In this document: positions 10,279 to 17,753 of the stretch, piece by piece
Layout: every line of letters begins with the position of its first letter
How positions within the stretch are numbered: the stretch's first letter is position 1
Program-made: the position numbers and the translations under genes
Notes under the pieces: model-generated
Seen by the model: only the letters and a program-made list of their open reading frames with translations
Database searches by the model: none
Told to the model about the DNA's origin: nothing
NCBI GenBank assembly: GCA_937988865.1
Contig: CALKHV010000120.1
Location: 1 to 30,398, forward strand
Reading direction: 5' to 3'
From: an uncultured Propionibacteriaceae bacterium
GTDB lineage: Bacteria; Actinomycetota; Actinomycetes; Propionibacteriales; Propionibacteriaceae
DNA: 30,398 nucleotides

Positions 10279-11781
10279 TCAGGCGAGGGGAATGCGCAGG
10301 GCGAAGACCGTGCGTCCGGGGCGGGAGTCGACGCTCGCCGTGCCGCCGTGGGCCTCCATGACCGCCGCGACGATGGCCAGCCCCAAACCCGTGGACGTCT
10401 CGGCCGTGTGCGTGCGGGCCGTGTCGGCGCGGGCGAAGCGTTCGAAGACGTGGTGGACGCTGACCTCGTCGATGCCCGGGCCGTTGTCGGTCACCGTCAC
10501 CACGGCGACTCCGCCCTCGGCACGTACTGCGGTGTCGACGGTCGTGCCCTCGGGGGTGTGCTTGCGCGCGTTGGCCAGCAGGTTCACGAGCACCTGGTGC
10601 ATCTGGTTGGCGTCCGCGTGCACGATCACGGCGGACGGCGGGAGGTCGACGCCCCAGTCGTGCCGGGGGCCGGCGACCTGGGCGTCGCTGACGGCGGTGA
10701 GCACCAACTCGTTGAGGTTGGTCGGGGAGAGGGCGAGATTGGGTTCGCTGTCGAGGCGGGCGAGGAGCAGCAGTTCCTCGACGAGCTTGCTCATGCGTCC
10801 GCTCTCGGCCTCGATGCGTCCCATGGCGAATGCGGCGTCGGGCGGCACCTGGTCGCGGTGGCGTCGGGTCAGTTCTGCATAGCCGCGGATGGCGGCCAGC
10901 GGATTGCGCAGTTCATGGCTGGCGTCCGCCACGAACTGCCTCACCTTGGTCTCGGACTCCTGGCGGGCGGCCAGAGCACCCTCGACGTTGTTGAGCATGT
11001 GGTTGAAGGCGTGTCCCACGCGTCCGATCTCGGACGTCGGGTCGGCGTCCGGGGCAGCGACGCGGACGGGCAGCTGCACCTCGCCGCGTCCGAGTTCGAG
11101 GGTCGAGACCTCGGTCGCGGTCGCTGCCAACCGGTTGAGCGGACGCAGGCTCGCGATCACGATCGTCCGCACGACGGCTGCGGCGGCAGCGAGGGCCACG
11201 AGTGTCAGGGCGATCTCGAGGCCGATCAGTCGCCACAGGGCATGGATGACGTCGGCCATGGGCAGGGCGACGACGACGTGGCCGAGGTTGTCGTCGAAAG
11301 CCTCTGCACGGAAGGTGCCGAGTGAACCGACGACAATGGTGTGCTTCTCGCCGTCGACGGGCACGGCGATGAGGTCGAGCGCGACCGACTCGTCAAGCTT
11401 GTTCGGTGCCCTTTCCGAGACCTGGCTGATGCGCCAGGCATTGTCGCCGGCCTTCTCGAGGACGATGGTCCCGATGGGCATTCCCGGGAGGAAGACCCCG
11501 GTGGGGTGCACCCCGCGGTCGTCATCAATGCGGTCGTCGTCGGAGCTCTTGGCTTCGCGGCTGAGGGCGGCGTCGAGCTGGTCGTCGAGCTGGGCGATCA
11601 TGATCTGACGCGCGGCGAGAGTGCTCAGCAGACCCAGGAGCAACGCGACCAGGGCGACGATGGCAGCCACCCGGATCACCAGGCGACGCCCGAGCGTGCC
11701 CCGGCCGAGGGGACTCAGCGGGGGCAGCGACCTGGCGTCCAGCGTGACGTCGGGGACGCCGGCGGGAGGGGTGAGGCTCAT
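10279..11781 (-). CDS. Membrane sensor histidine kinase (TcrY/TrcS-like)
   Basis: This is a 500-residue sensor kinase. The first transmembrane helix is at about 34-56 and a periplasmic-side sensor domain at about 57-180. The second helix is around 186-210, followed by a HAMP linker (about 211-270). The dimerisation domain has the phospho-acceptor His at 289 in SHELRNP. The ATPase domain has NLLANARKH (N box, near 400), DNGPG (432-436) and GLGL (465-468). The sensor loop carries an acidic SSDDDRIDDDRG stretch (79-90), which might bind a cation; this is only a suggestion. The ATG at 11779-11781 overlaps the stop of the upstream regulator gene in ATGA, so the two are translationally coupled. The stimulus is unknown. 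Confidence 0.92.
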   Translation of the reverse strand: MSLTPPAGVPDVTLDARSLPPLSPLGRGTLGRRLVIRVAAIVALVALLLGLLSTLAARQIMIAQLDDQLDAALSREAKSSDDDRIDDDRGVHPTGVFLPGMPIGTIVLEKAGDNAWRISQVSERAPNKLDESVALDLIAVPVDGEKHTIVVGSLGTFRAEAFDDNLGHVVVALPMADVIHALWRLIGLEIALTLVALAAAAAVVRTIVIASLRPLNRLAATATEVSTLELGRGEVQLPVRVAAPDADPTSEIGRVGHAFNHMLNNVEGALAARQESETKVRQFVADASHELRNPLAAIRGYAELTRRHRDQVPPDAAFAMGRIEAESGRMSKLVEELLLLARLDSEPNLALSPTNLNELVLTAVSDAQVAGPRHDWGVDLPPSAVIVHADANQMHQVLVNLLANARKHTPEGTTVDTAVRAEGGVAVVTVTDNGPGIDEVSVHHVFERFARADTARTHTAETSTGLGLAIVAAVMEAHGGTASVDSRPGRTVFALRIPLA

Positions 11782-12515
11782 TCGGCCGCCGGTCGCAGGA
11801 CGTATCCGGCGCCCCGCATGGTGTGGATCATGGGGGAACGATCGGCGTCGACCTTCTTGCGCAGGTAACTGATGTAGAGCTCCACCACGTTGGCCTGGCC
11901 CCCGAAGTCGTAGTTCCACACCCGATCGAGGATCTGCGCCTTCGAGAGCACGCGCTTGGGGTTGCGCATCAGGTAGCGCAACAGTTCGAACTCCGTCGCG
12001 GTGAGGTTGATCTCCTCGCCACCACGGGCGACTTCGTGGGAGTCCTCGTCGAGCGTCAGGTCGCCCACTGCGAGCAGGGAGTCGTCCCGCGGGGTGGTGG
12101 CGCCGCTGCGGCGCAGCAGGCCACGCAATCGGGCGATGAGTTCCTCGAGGCTGAACGGCTTGGTCACGTAGTCGTCCCCACCCGCGGTCAGGCCGCCGAT
12201 GCGGTCGGCGACGGCGTCCTTCGCGGTGAGGAAGATGACAGGGACGTCCGGTTGTTCGGTGCGGATGCGGCGCATCACCTCGAGGCCGTCGAAGTCAGGA
12301 AGCATCATGTCGAGCACGATGGCGTCCGGACGTACGTCACGCGCCGTCTTCACGGCACCCAATCCGGACGCCGCGGTCGACACCTCCCAGCCCTCGTAGC
12401 GCATGGCCATCGACAGGAGTTCGGTGAGGCTGGGCTCGTCGTCCACGGTCAGGACGCGGATGGGCGACCCGTCGGGTCGGGTGAGGTGTTCTGTCATCGC
12501 ATCGAATCGGACCAT
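11778..12515 (-). CDS. OmpR-family response regulator (TcrX/TrcR-like)
   Basis: This is a 245-residue two-component regulator paired with the following kinase. The receiver domain (about 19-135) has the acidic pair D25-D26, the phospho-acceptor D69 in VLDMMLPD, T97 and K119 in VTKPFS. The C-terminal winged helix (about 145-243) contains LTATEFELLRYLMRNPKRVLS and the YLRKK...TMRGAGY recognition region. I chose the ATG at 12515 because a GACAGT -10-like box lies 6 bases before it; the ATG at 12497 is an alternative. Direct CTGTGC repeats with 11-base period (12549-12575) lie 34-60 bases upstream and probably mediate autoregulation. Confidence 0.93.
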   Translation of the reverse strand: MVRFDAMTEHLTRPDGSPIRVLTVDDEPSLTELLSMAMRYEGWEVSTAASGLGAVKTARDVRPDAIVLDMMLPDFDGLEVMRRIRTEQPDVPVIFLTAKDAVADRIGGLTAGGDDYVTKPFSLEELIARLRGLLRRSGATTPRDDSLLAVGDLTLDEDSHEVARGGEEINLTATEFELLRYLMRNPKRVLSKAQILDRVWNYDFGGQANVVELYISYLRKKVDADRSPMIHTMRGAGYVLRPAAE

Positions 12516-12521
12516 GCCACC

Positions 12522-12527
12522 ACTGTC
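12522..12527 (-). promoter_or_regulatory. -10-like box of the response regulator operon
   Basis: The minus strand reads GACAGT, then 6 bases, then ATG at 12515. It is a one-base deviation from TANNNT. The phased CTGTGC repeats begin 21 bases further upstream. Confidence 0.35.
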
Positions 12528-12548
12528 GCACCGCAGGGTGGGATGGCG

Positions 12549-12575
12549 CTGTGCAGTTGCTGTGCAATCCCTGTG
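12549..12575. repeat. Three CTGTG direct repeats, 11-base period (candidate autoregulatory site)
   Basis: On the plus strand CTGTG begins at 12549, 12560 and 12571, each exactly 11 bases apart. The first two extend to CTGTGCA. Viewed on the gene's strand they read CACAG units. OmpR-family regulators commonly bind direct repeats with a 10-11 base period, and this array lies just upstream of such a regulator gene. Confidence 0.6.
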
Positions 12576-12616
12576 AAGGCGGACGTGTGAATCGCAGATC
12601 GTGAGAACCCCAGACC

Positions 12617-13075
12617 TCAGGCGGGTGCGTTGTCGTCGATGGTCCGGTACTCGGCGTCCGGACCCCTGCGGCGGAACAGCGCGTCGAGCCCGGCGCGTCC
12701 CGATCCGAAGCCGAAGAAGAGCAGCCCCACGGCGGCGAGCACGAGGTTGTACTCCCAGCCGCCGTCGACCTGGAACACCCCGTTGCGCCACCGCAGCCAG
12801 GCGATGACGAGCACGTTCTGCACGACCATCACGAGGCCGATGACCGGCACGGCCAACCCGAACACGAGCAGGACGCCACCGATCAACTCGAACACCGTGG
12901 CCCCCCAGGCCAGCAGGGTCGGCTCCCAGACACCCCGCTCGGTGAGGTGGGCGATCTCGGTGTCGATGCCCTGCACCTGCCAGCGCCAGTACCCGTGCGC
13001 GACGAGCACCACGCCGATGGCGATGCGCGCGACCAGGAGCACCATGTCCTGCAGCACTCGGACGAAGGACTTCAT
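12617..13075 (-). CDS. DoxX family membrane protein
   Basis: The 152-residue product has four hydrophobic helices (about 9-26, 57-76, 79-95, 108-124). The first shows the family pattern LLVARIAIGVVLVAHGYWRW, and the second shows ELIGGVLLVFGLAVPVIG. DoxX proteins are small membrane proteins linked in some bacteria to quinone or thiosulfate oxidation and to redox-stress complexes; the role here is not determined. The ATG at 13073-13075 has an AGGAG site about 7 bases upstream. The cytoplasmic tail RRRGPDAEYRTIDDNAPA is charged. The gene lies just upstream of the two-component operon on the same strand, separated by 101 bases that include the regulator's repeats. Confidence 0.87.
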   Translation of the reverse strand: MKSFVRVLQDMVLLVARIAIGVVLVAHGYWRWQVQGIDTEIAHLTERGVWEPTLLAWGATVFELIGGVLLVFGLAVPVIGLVMVVQNVLVIAWLRWRNGVFQVDGGWEYNLVLAAVGLLFFGFGSGRAGLDALFRRRGPDAEYRTIDDNAPA

Positions 13076-13280
13076 CAGCACTCCTGTCGACACGATCACA
13101 CGAGGGGGTGACCTGACTCCAAGGCTAACGCCGGGACGCGTGGGGGCCGGGTTGGTGCGGGTGCGGCGCGTCACCGGTCATCCCAGGGGGCGGTTCCGGC
13201 CCGGCGCACGTACAAGTGCGGAATTTCTGAGGCCATGACGGCCAACTGGGCAGCGCTACAACGGCAGGATCAAGGACGAC

Positions 13281-13361
13281 GTGACCAAGACCGTCGTCAT
13301 CCTCATGTCGGTGTTCGTCTTCGTGTTCCTCGGTTTCGAGCCGGCTGAAGCCGCTGCGTGA
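13281..13361 (+). CDS. Possible 26-residue hydrophobic peptide
   Basis: This GTG-started frame encodes VTKTVVILMS followed by VFVFVFLGFEPAEAAA and a TGA. An AAGGA ribosome-site-like stretch lies about 4 bases before the GTG. The core could cross a membrane, or the sequence could be a signal-peptide-like remnant ending in an Ala-rich cleavage-like tail. The frame stays open upstream to 13239, so a longer product without a usual start is possible. The rest of the 296-base gap between the DoxX gene and the sortase gene shows nothing else I can name. I cannot exclude chance. Confidence 0.25.
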   Translation: MTKTVVILMSVFVFVFLGFEPAEAAA

Positions 13362-13371
13362 CGGGCGCCGG

Positions 13372-14109
13372 TCACGGTGATCCTGCGCCAACAGGGACGG
13401 CTATCACCACGATGTTGTCCTCGTAGTGCCTGGTGACGCGGTTGAAGGGCCCGCCGCAACTCACGACGTGCAGGCGCTCCGGGCCGGTGCGGGAGAAGAC
13501 GGAGTCGAGGTCCAGCTCGCCCTTGTCGATCCTGAGGACGTCCGTGACCCGGTACCGGATGGTCCGGCCCGCGACCACCTCGATCAGGTCACCCTTGTCG
13601 AGGGTGCGAAGGCCGGCGAACGGGCCCGCTCCCTCGGCCCTGGAGTCGATGTGGGCGGCGACCACCGTAGCCCCCGCGCCTTCGCCAGGGGTTGGTCCGA
13701 AGCGGTACCAGCCCGCCCGGGAAGGGCTTTCGGGAAGCGCCATGGCGCCATCACGATCAAGCCCCATGGGGTCGATGCCCAGCACAGCCCCGAGGGACGG
13801 GATGCGGATCCGGGTCGGTGGTCTGGACGCGGGACGCGCCGCCGTGAGCGAAGCGTCACTGGCACGGAGGACGCCGGTGGTGCGGGGGTTGGGGGATCGA
13901 CTCGCACTCACCGACGGTGTGGGGCTGACAGTGTTCGTCGTGCTCACGACCACGGTGGGCGAGGTGGTGGGGAGCGCCGCTTCCGCGGCCGCCAGGGCGG
14001 ACGCTGGGTCGCGCGTCCCGCCCATGGCAGTGAACGTCACGACACCGGCGAGGGTGGCCGCCGCCGCAGCGACAGCCACCCTCGCCTTGAGTATCCGGGG
14101 CATTGTCAC
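13372..14109 (-). CDS. Class F-like sortase
   Basis: This 245-residue membrane-anchored transpeptidase candidate has a signal anchor at about 9-29 and a Ser/Thr/Pro-rich stalk (48-98). The catalytic domain starts at RIRIPSLGAVLGIDPMGL. The catalytic residues are recognisable: His153 in VVAAHIDSR, Cys218 in LHVVSCGG, and an Arg shortly after (224 or 227, in FNRVTRHYEDN). This architecture fits the class E/F sortases of actinobacteria. The stop of the upstream DUF4397 gene overlaps the GTG start in GTGA, so the two genes are coupled and the DUF4397 protein is the likely substrate. An ATG two codons later (14103) is an alternative start. Confidence 0.88.
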   Translation of the reverse strand: MTMPRILKARVAVAAAAATLAGVVTFTAMGGTRDPASALAAAEAALPTTSPTVVVSTTNTVSPTPSVSASRSPNPRTTGVLRASDASLTAARPASRPPTRIRIPSLGAVLGIDPMGLDRDGAMALPESPSRAGWYRFGPTPGEGAGATVVAAHIDSRAEGAGPFAGLRTLDKGDLIEVVAGRTIRYRVTDVLRIDKGELDLDSVFSRTGPERLHVVSCGGPFNRVTRHYEDNIVVIAVPVGAGSP

Positions 14110-14924
14110 GCCCGCTCAGTGGCCTTGCGGCGGGTGACGGCCAGGACGCCGGCGCCGGCGGCCATCGCGGTGAGGAGTGCTGCGCCCATCTGGGCGGCCA
14201 GTGCGGCGTCGTCAGCCTGGCCACCGGAGCCCGCGGGCACGCCGGTCGGCGAGGAGTGGAGGCCGGAGATCGTCTGGACGGCCAGTGCGAGGTTGGCGTC
14301 AGCAGCGCTGCCCCACGCGTAGACGATCGTGTTCGTGCCTTCCTTCAGGGTCACGTCGGCCGGGCCGATGGCGACGGTGTCGGTGCCAGCGAGCACGACG
14401 TCCGCCGAGATGGTGCCGGCGGCGAGGTCAGCCTTGACTTCCTTGGGGTTGGCGAGCGAGGCGAAGGCCACCTTGCCGTTGGCGCGGACGTCGACCTCGG
14501 GAGCGGCGGCCACGTGGCGAACCGTCAGGCGTCCCATTCCGGCGTCCATGGTCGAGACGTCGTTGACGAACGGGGTGAGGGTGGGCTTGCCGGCGGCGTC
14601 CAGATGCGCCACGACGGTGATGTTCGCACCGCCCGGGACGTTGACGTCGTTGGCCTCGATGACGGCGTCGCCGTCAGCACCGGCTCCGGCGGCGGTCACC
14701 TTGAGGTCGTACTCGCCGGCCGGCAGCTTGACCGGGTCGGTGAGTGTGCCGGGCTTGAAGTCGGTGAGCAGCGCGGAACCGTTGGCGTAGACGTCGACGG
14801 TGGCGCCGGGGACACCGTGGAGCACGGAGACTGTGGCGTCGTCGGCGGCGTGGGCGGGTGCGGCCGCGAAGCCGAGGGCCGAGGCCGCGAGAGCGCCGGC
14901 GAGGATGAGGCGGGTGGTGATCAT
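14106..14924 (-). CDS. DUF4397 domain surface protein with C-terminal membrane segment (likely sortase substrate)
   Basis: The 272-residue product has a signal peptide (MITTRLILAG to APAHA, cleavage near 26) and then two related beta-rich DUF4397-type halves. The first begins TVSVLHGVPGATVDVYANG and the second RLTVRHVAAAPEVDVRANG. The C-terminus has PTGVPAGSGG (226-235), a hydrophobic stretch (about 241-263) and a basic tail RRKATERA. That is the layout of a sorting signal, but there is no LPXTG. The ATG at 14922-14924 has an AAAGGA ribosome site about 8 bases upstream; the frame upstream of it lacks coding character. The sortase gene follows with a 4-base overlap. DUF4397 proteins are extracellular with no defined biochemical role. 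Confidence 0.88.
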   Translation of the reverse strand: MITTRLILAGALAASALGFAAAPAHAADDATVSVLHGVPGATVDVYANGSALLTDFKPGTLTDPVKLPAGEYDLKVTAAGAGADGDAVIEANDVNVPGGANITVVAHLDAAGKPTLTPFVNDVSTMDAGMGRLTVRHVAAAPEVDVRANGKVAFASLANPKEVKADLAAGTISADVVLAGTDTVAIGPADVTLKEGTNTIVYAWGSAADANLALAVQTISGLHSSPTGVPAGSGGQADDAALAAQMGAALLTAMAAGAGVLAVTRRKATERA

Positions 14925-14950
14925 GGCGAGTCCTTTCGGTGGGGCGTCGT

Positions 14951-14974
14951 GGTCACCCTGGTGTGACCTACACC
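14951..14974. promoter_or_regulatory. Palindromic operator-like sites before the DUF4397 gene
   Basis: GGTCAC (14951-14956) and GTGACC (14963-14968) form a perfect 6-base inverted repeat with a 6-base spacer. GGTGT and ACACC (14960-14974) form an overlapping second one. They lie 27-50 bases upstream of the DUF4397 ATG. No regulator is assigned. Confidence 0.3.
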
Positions 14975-15009
14975 CCCTACTACGACCGGTGTCCTGAGTT
15001 TGGATGCAC

Positions 15010-15029
15010 TTTGTCCAAAGTTTGTCCAA
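15010..15029. repeat. TTTGTCCAA direct repeat, 11-base period
   Basis: TTTGTCCAA starts at 15010 and again at 15021. It lies in the 260-base gap between the divergent DUF4397-sortase and pit operons. An 11-base spacing again fits an OmpR/PhoP-type regulator. On the minus strand the unit reads TTGGACAAA, which includes a -35-like TTGGAC. Confidence 0.4.
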
Positions 15030-15074
15030 GGATGTTCTTCACGGGCACCCACAGCTCGTACGTGCCCCCGCTGG

Positions 15075-15103
15075 TTCACCGACGTCCGCCCTCTGGATAT
15101 GCT
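15075..15103 (+). promoter_or_regulatory. Probable promoter of the phosphate transporter operon
   Basis: TTCACC (15075-15080) and TATGCT (15098-15103) are separated by 17 bases, a good sigma-70-type arrangement, with a start near 15110. GTTCACC at 15074-15080 equals the core of the PhoP-binding unit described in Streptomyces, but only one clean copy is present, so phosphate control is only a suggestion. Confidence 0.5.
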
Positions 15104-15184
15104 TTTCACATGACGGTGTCACCTTTGACGCCACGGCTGCCGAGCGGCACCCGACCCCCACACCATTCGAACAAGGGGAACAGT

Positions 15185-15214
15185 ATGTCCGGCACCAGTG
15201 GGTGGTCCTCGTGA
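15185..15214 (+). CDS. Nine-codon leader ORF overlapping the pit start
   Basis: The ORF encodes MSGTSGWSS. Its ATG has the best ribosome site in the region (AAGGGGAAC, 4-10 bases upstream). Its stop TGA (15212-15214) overlaps the pit GTG (15211-15213) in a GTGA arrangement. The pit GTG has no good ribosome site of its own, so ribosomes ending the leader could restart on pit. It may be a coupling peptide or a coincidence. Confidence 0.4.
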   Translation: MSGTSGWSS

Positions 15215-16350
15215 CCCTCACCATCGTCGTCATCGTCGTCATCACGGCGCTCGTCTTCGACTTCACCAACGGCTTCCATGACTCCGCCAATGCGATGGCC
15301 ACCTCGGTGGCCACGGGGGCCTTCAGCCCCAAGCGGGCAGTGCTGGTGGCTGCCGTCCTCAACGTGGTCGGCGCCTTCATGGCGAACGCCGTGGCGAAGA
15401 CCATCTCCGGCGGGATCGTCGACGACAAGCTCGTCACCCCCACCATGGTGTTCGCCGGCCTCGCAGGCGCCATCCTCTGGAATCTCGCGACCTGGTTGCT
15501 GGGCCTGCCGTCCAGCTCGTCACACGCCCTCTTCGGTGGACTCATCGGTGCCGTGCTCGTGGGCGCGGGAGCCCAGGGCATCCACGGCAGCGTGATCGTC
15601 TCGAAGATCCTGCTCCCGGCGCTGGTGGCCCCAGTCGTGGCCGGTCTGGCGGCAGGGATGGCCACCTGGCTGGCCTATCGCATCACCGATCACACGCAAC
15701 GACACTCCGAGATCCTCTTCAAGAACGGCCAACGGGTCTCGGCGTCCATGGTCGCCCTCGCGCACGGCACCGCCGACGGCCAGAAGACGATGGGCATCAT
15801 CACCCTCGTGCTCGTGGCCGGCGGATACCAGGCCGCTGAGGTGGGTGGGACGCACCCGATGTGGTGGGTCATCCTGCTCGCAGGCCTCGCCATCGGTCTG
15901 GGCACCTACTCGGGTGGCTGGCGCATCATGCGCACGATGGGCAAGGGCGTCGTCGAGATCGAACCCGCGCAGGGCTTTGCCGCAGAGACCGCTTCGACCG
16001 TCGCGATCCTCGCGTCCTCGCATCTCGGTTTCGGCCTGTCGACGACTCACGTCGCCACCGGGTCGATCCTCGGGTCGGGTGTGGGACGTCGAACCCCTGT
16101 GCGCTGGCGGATCGCCGGACGCATGTTGATCGCCTGGCTGCTCACCCTGCCGGCTGCAGGGATCGTGGGAGGTCTCGCCGCGCTGCTCACCGAATGGAAC
16201 AACGTCATCGGTGTGGCCATCGTGGGCGTGCTCATGCTCGCCGGGGTGTTCGCGATCCTGCGCCTGGCCAGCCATCACAAGGTGGACGCGTCCAATGTCA
16301 ATGACGACGTCAACGTTCACGTGGTGCGCAAGAACGAGGTCAACGCATGA
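15211..16350 (+). CDS. pit: PiT family inorganic phosphate transporter
   Basis: The 379-residue membrane protein imports phosphate as a metal-phosphate/proton symport. The two duplicated family signatures are visible: FDFTNGFHDSANAMATSVATG near residues 14-34 and ALAHGTADGQKTMGII near 185-200. About ten hydrophobic helices surround them, with SSSSHALFGGLIGAVLVG and SSHLGFGLSTTHVATGSILG as the paired half-repeats. The usual ND of the second signature (GGNDAQK) is TAD here. The GTG start at 15211 puts the first helix (TLTIVVIVVITALVF) at the N-terminus as expected; a GTG at 15202 is possible. A leader ORF overlaps the start. The stop overlaps the next gene in ATGA. Confidence 0.94.
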   Translation: MTLTIVVIVVITALVFDFTNGFHDSANAMATSVATGAFSPKRAVLVAAVLNVVGAFMANAVAKTISGGIVDDKLVTPTMVFAGLAGAILWNLATWLLGLPSSSSHALFGGLIGAVLVGAGAQGIHGSVIVSKILLPALVAPVVAGLAAGMATWLAYRITDHTQRHSEILFKNGQRVSASMVALAHGTADGQKTMGIITLVLVAGGYQAAEVGGTHPMWWVILLAGLAIGLGTYSGGWRIMRTMGKGVVEIEPAQGFAAETASTVAILASSHLGFGLSTTHVATGSILGSGVGRRTPVRWRIAGRMLIAWLLTLPAAGIVGGLAALLTEWNNVIGVAIVGVLMLAGVFAILRLASHHKVDASNVNDDVNVHVVRKNEVNA

Positions 16351-16586
16351 TCATCCTCGCCATCGACTGGGCTGCCCTGATGCAGGTGGCCATCACCACA
16401 CTCGTCGTGGCCGTCATCGTGGTCACCGTGGTGGCGACGGCTGCCCTGGCACTCGACACCGGCCATGCGAAGCAGACGCGGGGGGAACCGGCGGGCGTGC
16501 TCCCCGGCGTCGGCTATGTGCTCGTCGGCCTGGTGGCCTGCGTCGTGGTCTACGCCCTCTACCTGATCATCCCCTACTTCCACTGA
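16347..16586 (+). CDS. Small two-helix membrane protein following pit
   Basis: The 79-residue product has two transmembrane helices (about 12-37 and 53-75) joined by a short polar loop (DTGHAKQTRGEPAGV). Its ATG overlaps the pit stop codon (ATGA), so it is translated with the transporter and may be an accessory subunit. I do not recognise a named family. Its stop lies 22 bases from the converging desaturase stop, with no obvious terminator between them. Confidence 0.75.
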   Translation: MIILAIDWAALMQVAITTLVVAVIVVTVVATAALALDTGHAKQTRGEPAGVLPGVGYVLVGLVACVVVYALYLIIPYFH

Positions 16587-16608
16587 CCACCAGGGGCGGT
16601 GCTCCGTG

Positions 16609-17733
16609 TCAGGGAAGTGCCAACCGGGCGACCTTCTTCCAGGTCGAGCCCACCTGCCTGAGCAGTGGCCCGGTCGTGTACGGGAGCCCGTAGCGTTCGG
16701 AGATCTCGCGGACCTTGACGGCCACCTCGGCGTAGCGATTGCTGGGAAGGTCGGGGAAGAGGTGGTGCTCGATCTGGTGCGACAGGTTACCCGTCATCGT
16801 GTGCATCAGCTTCGAACCCGAGATGTTGGCCGACCCGATCATCTGGCGGATGTACCAGTCGCCGCGGGTCTCGCCCTCGATCATCTCCTCGGTGAACGTG
16901 TCGGTCCCGTCCGGGAAATGGCCGCAGAAGATGACGGCGTGCGCCCAGATGTTGCGGATCGCGTTGGCCGAGAGCGTGGCCAGGAGGGCCGGGACGAACG
17001 ACCCCGTCAGCGCCGCCACGCCGGGCGTGGCCAGGTAGTCCTTGGCGACCTGGCGTGAGAACTTGACGCCCAGTTCGCGAAGGTCGGAGTTGAGGGCCTT
17101 CCTTGTCTTCTTGCCCTCCTTGACCGCGTCCAGTTCGAGGTCGAACAACGCGATCGCCCACTCGAAGATCGGGGCGAGGATCGCGTTCATCACCGGGTTG
17201 AGCAGATGCCGGGGACGCCAGGGGATCGAGTCATCCATGCGCAGCACCGTGTAGCCGACGTCCCGGTCCCTGCCGACCACGTTCGTCCACGTGTGGTGCA
17301 GGTCGTTGTGCGCATGACGCCACCCCGACGCCGGTGCCACGAAATCCCACTCCCAGGTCGAGGAGTGGATGTCGGGGTCGCGCATCCAGTCCCACTGGCC
17401 GTGGAGCACGTTGTGCCCGATCTCCATGTTCTCGAGGATCTTCGCGATGCTGAGCATGGCCGTCCCGGCGATCCAGGCGGGTGGGAAGCTCGCCACGACG
17501 AGCGCGGCCCGACCGCCGATCTCAAGCGTCCGCTGCAGTCTGATCATGCGACGGATGTAGGCAGCGTCCGAGGCGCCCCGGGACGCGATGACCTCGTCGC
17601 GGATCGCGTCGAGTTCCGCGCCCAGTCGGGCGACGTCCTCGTCCGAGAGGTGTGCGGCGGCCGGCGGACGCACGGTCGGGTGACCGCTCGGTGCGATCAC
17701 GGGGCTGCGGCGCTCGATGGTGGTGGTGGTCAC
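16609..17733 (-). CDS. Acyl-CoA/fatty acid desaturase (DesA3-like)
   Basis: This 374-residue membrane di-iron desaturase has the three histidine boxes HNVLH (107-111), HNDLHH (142-147) and HQIEHH (319-324). An extra His near 265-272 is typical of the family. Hydrophobic segments at about 75-97 and 180-200 flank the first boxes. In mycobacteria the homologue DesA3 makes oleoyl from stearoyl-CoA and needs an oxidoreductase partner (Rv3230c), and a homologue of that partner is encoded immediately upstream. The GTG start at 17731-17733 has a GAGGAG site 6 bases upstream; the longer frame upstream is a shadow of the reductase gene. Substrate and regioselectivity are inferred from the family. Confidence 0.93.
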   Translation of the reverse strand: MTTTTIERRSPVIAPSGHPTVRPPAAAHLSDEDVARLGAELDAIRDEVIASRGASDAAYIRRMIRLQRTLEIGGRAALVVASFPPAWIAGTAMLSIAKILENMEIGHNVLHGQWDWMRDPDIHSSTWEWDFVAPASGWRHAHNDLHHTWTNVVGRDRDVGYTVLRMDDSIPWRPRHLLNPVMNAILAPIFEWAIALFDLELDAVKEGKKTRKALNSDLRELGVKFSRQVAKDYLATPGVAALTGSFVPALLATLSANAIRNIWAHAVIFCGHFPDGTDTFTEEMIEGETRGDWYIRQMIGSANISGSKLMHTMTGNLSHQIEHHLFPDLPSNRYAEVAVKVREISERYGLPYTTGPLLRQVGSTWKKVARLALP

Positions 17734-17753
17734 AGGGGCTCCTCGGGGACGGG

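Noticed and set aside
10275..10281. Possible overlap or frameshift between the 9153 gene and the histidine kinase
   Set aside because: The stops converge with one base between them and both proteins have complete ends; this is ordinary compact packing.
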